Shown here: positions 60,165 to 64,000 of the stretch, in pieces
Position numbering within the stretch: the stretch's first letter is position 1
Layout: the number at the start of each line of letters is the position of its first letter
NCBI GenBank assembly: GCA_008534395.1
Contig: SHMQ01000005.1
Coordinates: 1 to 64,000, forward strand
Source: Candidatus Acidulodesulfobacterium acidiphilum
GTDB taxonomy: Bacteria > SZUA-79 > Acidulodesulfobacterales > Acidulodesulfobacteraceae
Direction: 5' to 3'
Length of the DNA: 64,000 nucleotides
Notes under the pieces: generated by a model
Told to the model about the DNA's origin: nothing
The model's input: the letters and a program-made list of their open reading frames with translations, nothing else
Database searches by the model: none
Translations under genes and position numbers: made by a program

Positions 60165-60701
60165 CTATAACCTTAACGGTAGAATATTATAAAGAATCCT
60201 GCTTTCTTTAATCAGTCCAAAATACCTCGAATCAAGCCCGTATTCGTTCGGACATGTTGCAAAAAAATATCCTGCTGGTATCCTATAATTATGCCATACG
60301 GGAAAACCTTTTATTTTTACGTGCGGCTGAGGAATCAAAAACAAATACTTAGGCACGCTTGTTAAAAGTTTTCCGTCGCAGTAATCGCTTCTGCCTACGG
60401 TATTTAAAATTTCTCCGGACGAACACCCGACATATTTTAAAAAAATTTCTCCTTTTTCGTATTTTAGACGACTTAACTCATAGTATTTTTTCCATTTAAA
60501 AACTTTTTTTGACGGCATCCTAAAGGCGACCGCATAACCGTCCTTTACAATTTTACTTTTTTTTAACGTAATAAAAAAATAAGCGTCCATAGAATCGGAA
60601 TTTGAAATAGTCAGGGAATAAAACGGGGACAAGAGTAAATATAGCATGACTAAACAAATAAAGATAGAAAGACCTATTAAGCTATACCGCCTTACGCTCA
60701 T
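60165..60701 (-). CDS. TraF-type S26 signal peptidase of the transfer system
   Basis: The 178-residue protein has one N-terminal membrane helix (8-28), a SNSDSMDAYFF motif carrying the nucleophilic serine (near 36-40), a FLKYVGCSSGE segment with the candidate lysine and the C-terminal YRIPAGYFFATCPNEYGLDSR. It is the TrhF/TraF-like peptidase that matures transferred or pilus proteins. The gene overlaps trbI by four bases. Confidence 0.8.
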   Translation of the reverse strand: MSVRRYSLIGLSIFICLVMLYLLLSPFYSLTISNSDSMDAYFFITLKKSKIVKDGYAVAFRMPSKKVFKWKKYYELSRLKYEKGEIFLKYVGCSSGEILNTVGRSDYCDGKLLTSVPKYLFLIPQPHVKIKGFPVWHNYRIPAGYFFATCPNEYGLDSRYFGLIKESRILYNILPLRL

Positions 60702-61075
60702 AAAACCCCCTGCTTCTCAAGTTCCTTTTTAAGCGAATTTGTAATATCTTTATATCCGCCTCCTCCTATAACGACCTGTTTTGCTATTATTACGCCGTTT
60801 TCGTATTTTTTCGCGTCCGCGTTTATATCGCCGATAAAAATAGTTATTTCTTTTTGAGTAACGGCAGGAGTGTTTTTCAAGGGATGTTTTAACGCCTCCT
60901 CGTTCATTTCTTTCCTTTTTAAATCGACGATGCTTTTCAGGTTAAGAACATATATTCTACTTTGTGTTTTAACATTATAAATATATTTTGTCAATACTAA
61001 ATTTATTAAAAATGTTAATATTACGGAAACAGCTACTAATACGGCGTAATTCATTGCGTTTCTGCTTATCTTCAT
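60698..61075 (-). CDS. trbI: Type-F transfer protein TrbI
   Basis: The 125-residue protein has an N-terminal membrane helix (10-30), then IVDLKRKEMNEEAL and a C-terminal helix-strand region with NGVIIAKQVVIGGG. Size, topology and position between traC and the peptidase gene match TrbI of F-type systems. Not proven by a catalytic motif. Confidence 0.65.
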   Translation of the reverse strand: MKISRNAMNYAVLVAVSVILTFLINLVLTKYIYNVKTQSRIYVLNLKSIVDLKRKEMNEEALKHPLKNTPAVTQKEITIFIGDINADAKKYENGVIIAKQVVIGGGGYKDITNSLKKELEKQGVL

Positions 61076-61100
61076 ATATCCTCCCGTTTTTTAGATTGAT

Positions 61101-63659
61101 TTAAGCTGCGTTTCTTTTGTCGTCTTCTATGACTTTTTTTATGGCCGCGGAAATTGAATCGCCCTGCTCAACGTAACCGTTTATTCTTATTTTGTCCGGC
61201 ATATAAGTAGTAAACAGGTAATACATAAATCTGTCGGTTACTATCCTAGCGGGAACTTTTATGCCCCATGGCGTAACCATAAAAACCTCGGAATGAAACG
61301 GTTTATAGTTATCGATGCTTCTTAGAAGGTGATAGTCCATCTCGCTAAAACTGAAAAGATTCGAAGATTTTAAGGCATTAATAGACTCATCGTTTTGTTT
61401 TAAAAAGAATTTCCATGCACTGGTGTTTAAAATAGTGTTGCCGGCGCTGTCCGGATCCGTGTCGTTCGGCGAATATATGTCGTTAAATCCCTGCGTGGCT
61501 CCAAATATGGCACCGTCATGCTTCCTTATCTGCCTGTAGGCGTTTTTCGTAAACAAATCTACCCTCGGAGACGTCCTAAGAAACCTGTGCTGTTCGTCGA
61601 AAATTAGAATAGTTCTGTGTTTGGCTATTTTAGACAGGTAAACCTTGCGCGATATATGATATGTCATAACCATCATAACGGCATCTCTTAACTCCAGGTT
61701 TCCTATTATCGTATCGAGTTCCATAACCACGAACTGCTTATGGAAATCTACCGATGAAGGACCGCTGAAAAAACGTCCGTATATGCCGTCTTTAGTGAAC
61801 GGCTTTAACTGCTGCCCGAAATCGATTAGCTCTTTTTTATCATTTTTACGCCCTGCATTTATGAACCATTGGGAAATATGGGATATTTCAAGCGTATCTT
61901 TATATTCATTCCAGAGCTCCTGAAGAACCTCATCTATATAAGACTTGATAAGTTTCTCGTCTTTTTTCGCCTCCTCCTTAGAGAGCGAACCGCCTATCAT
62001 ATATATAAAATCTCTTAGATATTCCCAACCGTCGTCAAAATCTTCTTCCGTTTTAATCTCCGAAAACGGATTCAAACTCATTGGGTTTTTCGGATTAAAC
62101 TCTATCCACTGTCCTCCTATTGTTTTTGCAAGTTTTTCATAAGAACGGCCGACATCAAAAATAAACACGTTGTCGCCTTTGGCAAGATACATCAAAGTTA
62201 AATCGTTTATAAAAACGCTCTTGCCGGCTCCAGACGTGGCAACTATGTAACCGTTATAATTAGAGGGGGAATCGAATAAATCAAATGCCATAAACTGCCC
62301 CCTACGCGTAATTAGCGGAACAACAGGATTCGGCGTCCCTTTCCAGTCCGACTCCACCGGTATGAAACAAGAAGCCTGTTCGGTAAAGATAGTCCTGTAT
62401 TTCTCGGTTAGTTCGTAATAATCGTAATTTACGCCGAGCGGAACGGCGGACAAAATATTTACGGTATTAATAAATTTGTCCTCTTTAAGCTTAATCCTCT
62501 GCTCCGCCGAACCGCTTGCCCAGTACATCTTTATAGCGTCTACGTTAGATTTAAGGTTCTTTTTAGAATTTCCGGTAACTATTACGTTCAAGGACATCTT
62601 GACCAGTTTCTTCTTCTCTTCGAATGATTTAGTAGCTATAGTCGCATCTATTTTCTTTTTTGCAAGGCGCGGAAAGAGGTTTTCGGGAAGTTCCTGCGAA
62701 TGTATGGACTGAACGTTTACTTTTATTTTGCCGACTTCGCTTTCGGGAACAGCGCTAACGGCCGTAGAAACTATAAAAGGAGAATTAAACTGCTGTTTGT
62801 CTTTATTCTCGCTTAAGTAATCCCCTAGCCTCGTACAGAAATGCCAGAGGCTTGTCCGCATAGGCAGCTCTATCGGGTTTAAAGACGCATAGTAAATTCC
62901 ATCCGATACTACGAACCTGCTTTCGCTGCCGTCCAAAAGGGTATCCGGCGCGAGTATCTGGTTGGCTATTATCTGGGAATCGTCGTATTCGGGTATATCC
63001 CTGAAATCGTGGTTCATATTAAAATACTCGTAAAGAGTGCCGACCAGATTATCCGGTTTCACTGCTTCCGGTTCGAAACCTTTAGTATTCAGGATATTCT
63101 CTACCGATTCCGCTATATAGGAAATATTGTCGTGATTCTTTTCAAGCAGGATAGAAACAAACATCCTGTAATCTTTAAGAGTCGTAGGCATCATTTTGTT
63201 TACGCCTTCCCTGGTAGCCCTTTCGAAAAAACCTGCGTATTCCTCTATTATATCTTTGAAAAGGGGGTTTTCTTTTGCCATAACCGCCTGTTTTTTAAAG
63301 GCATCTATTCTCCTTGTTATATTAGGCGAGCCGTATAAAATGAATTGCAAGGTTGCGCCGGGTATAAGAATATCGAATAAGGCATCGAACGCGGAATCGT
63401 CTACCGCCACTATAGCGGGAGAAATCTCGAATATTGCCCCTACCGCAGTAGAACCGTCTTCATATTCGAGTATATATTTTCTCTCGGCTGGATCATACAG
63501 CCTATAAGGGAAGGCCTTATTTGCATGGGCATACTTATAAGTATACTCCCTGAGCCGCCGCCCTTCTATGCCTATCCCAAAAATAGAAATTATCTGTCTT
63601 CTTAAAAAAAACGATACAGAGACAAACGCAATTAAAAATAAAGCGAAATACCATATCAT
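61101..63659 (-). CDS. traC: TraC/VirB4-family ATPase of the type-F T4SS
   Basis: The 852-residue protein has an N-terminal membrane segment (residues 1-22), then the VirB4 N-terminal domain. The ATPase has Walker A VATSGAGKSVFIN (near 467-479) and Walker B ILIFDEQHRFLR (near 680). The C-terminus has GATQGFNDIY. It energises pilus assembly and transfer. The membrane segment is unusual; F TraC is peripheral. Confidence 0.93.
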   Translation of the reverse strand: MIWYFALFLIAFVSVSFFLRRQIISIFGIGIEGRRLREYTYKYAHANKAFPYRLYDPAERKYILEYEDGSTAVGAIFEISPAIVAVDDSAFDALFDILIPGATLQFILYGSPNITRRIDAFKKQAVMAKENPLFKDIIEEYAGFFERATREGVNKMMPTTLKDYRMFVSILLEKNHDNISYIAESVENILNTKGFEPEAVKPDNLVGTLYEYFNMNHDFRDIPEYDDSQIIANQILAPDTLLDGSESRFVVSDGIYYASLNPIELPMRTSLWHFCTRLGDYLSENKDKQQFNSPFIVSTAVSAVPESEVGKIKVNVQSIHSQELPENLFPRLAKKKIDATIATKSFEEKKKLVKMSLNVIVTGNSKKNLKSNVDAIKMYWASGSAEQRIKLKEDKFINTVNILSAVPLGVNYDYYELTEKYRTIFTEQASCFIPVESDWKGTPNPVVPLITRRGQFMAFDLFDSPSNYNGYIVATSGAGKSVFINDLTLMYLAKGDNVFIFDVGRSYEKLAKTIGGQWIEFNPKNPMSLNPFSEIKTEEDFDDGWEYLRDFIYMIGGSLSKEEAKKDEKLIKSYIDEVLQELWNEYKDTLEISHISQWFINAGRKNDKKELIDFGQQLKPFTKDGIYGRFFSGPSSVDFHKQFVVMELDTIIGNLELRDAVMMVMTYHISRKVYLSKIAKHRTILIFDEQHRFLRTSPRVDLFTKNAYRQIRKHDGAIFGATQGFNDIYSPNDTDPDSAGNTILNTSAWKFFLKQNDESINALKSSNLFSFSEMDYHLLRSIDNYKPFHSEVFMVTPWGIKVPARIVTDRFMYYLFTTYMPDKIRINGYVEQGDSISAAIKKVIEDDKRNAA

Positions 63660-63664
63660 AAGGT

Positions 63665-64000
63665 TTATCTCCTGATTATAAACATATTGTAGTTTTTATC
63701 GTCTTTTTTGAAGATATAATTTCCATAAAGCCAGTGTCCTTTTTTAATCACGACGTAAACGTCTTCGCCTCCGTGAAATACGTTTTCGGAAGAATACGGC
63801 AGCACCCATATTTTCTTGATTACCGCAGGCACGTATAGCGGCGGATTATTGCCTTCGACTTCATATTTAAGCAAGTATTGTCTTACGCTTATATATCCCT
63901 TCGCAAATCTTTTTCCTTTAGCCGCAGTTTTATATATCTCCTTGCAAGCATTAGTTCCTCGCAAGGATACAGGACAGTTGATTAAATCTCCATGATTTGC
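63665..64000 (-). CDS. TraV-like outer-membrane lipoprotein, C-terminal part (partial, runs off right edge)
   Basis: The open frame continues to the window edge without a start. Visible sequence includes INCPVSLRGTNACKEIYKTA, a Cys-spaced motif like that of TraV, then a Lys-rich region, PPLYVPAVIKKIWVLPY and VFHGGEDVYVVIKKGHW near the end. TraV normally precedes traC in type-F operons, as here. The lipobox lies outside the window. Confidence 0.6.
   Translation of the reverse strand, partial: ANHGDLINCPVSLRGTNACKEIYKTAAKGKRFAKGYISVRQYLLKYEVEGNNPPLYVPAVIKKIWVLPYSSENVFHGGEDVYVVIKKGHWLYGNYIFKKDDKNYNMFIIRR

Overview
The window looks like part of a low-GC, Gram-negative bacterial genome or large plasmid dominated by a conjugative element. 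The Gram-negative assignment rests on a type-F conjugation apparatus (TraV, TraC, TrbI, TraF-type peptidase, TraH, TraG), a c-type cytochrome, a periplasmic DsbA-like protein and a sigma-54 activator. The species cannot be named from sequence alone; the gene mix would fit a deltaproteobacterial-type lineage, but that is inference. Nearly all genes from 9 to 64 kb are on the minus strand, except a helicase-primase pair at 43.0-46.2 kb.

Layout. (1) 0-8.7 kb: an IS3-type fragment at the edge, a YdjM-like hydrolase, a DsbA-like thioredoxin protein, membrane proteins, then a sigma-54 activator divergent from a beta-carbonic anhydrase/FmdB/NixA-type nickel transporter cluster. A good -24/-12 promoter lies in front of the anhydrase. 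(2) 8.9-20.4 kb: an accessory or defence island lying between two tRNA 3'-half sequences (Val-like and Ser-like). It carries a type I modification-specificity pair whose hsdM has an in-frame amber codon, a broken AAA ATPase, a HARE-HTH/PD-(D/E)XK protein with a probable frameshift, and membrane proteins. (3) 20.6-31.7 kb: a phage/plasmid-like recombination block (RecT, RecB/Cas4-type exonuclease, NadR-like P-loop protein, SSB, a protein built of about six repeated HTH units), many small unknown proteins, a peptidase-like protein and a retron-type reverse transcriptase. (4) 31.7-37.6 kb: mostly non-coding and extremely rich in long hairpins. It contains a duplicated ~400-nt four-hairpin element, a ~330-nt rod-like inverted repeat, perfect inverted repeats and G-rich repeats, interrupted by a cluster of very small genes separated by hairpins. 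(5) 37.7-42.9 kb: a partition/mobilisation operon (ParA, ParB, tandem ribbon-helix-helix protein, coupling ATPase, membrane protein, replication-relaxation-like protein) plus three small RHH-type proteins. (6) 43-54.6 kb: SNF2-type helicase, zinc-finger/TOPRIM primase, HelD-like helicase with a nuclease insertion, DUF4238 protein, tyrosine recombinase, cytochrome c, prepilin peptidase-like protein, ExoX-DUF3820 exonuclease and a Panacea-type toxin-antitoxin pair. (7) 54.9-64 kb: the type-F mating-pair-formation operon, running off the right edge.

Shared regulatory signals tie the regions together. A TTGACA-type promoter recurs before the dsbA-like gene, recT, parA, the helicase and exoX; two of these give apparently leaderless mRNAs, and two copies share 55 identical bases 39 kb apart. 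A second motif, AACTTCGCTATATA, occurs about eight times, always in minus orientation, between 18.9 and 34.1 kb. A third, the 17-mer TGTCCCGATTACGGACA and variants, precedes three genes.

The most promising unexplained system is the reverse transcriptase beside the hairpin-rich duplicated non-coding region, on an element that also encodes a single-strand annealing protein, exonuclease and SSB. Whether these act together as a retron-like, DNA-templating module is a hypothesis; no msr-msd has been proven here.
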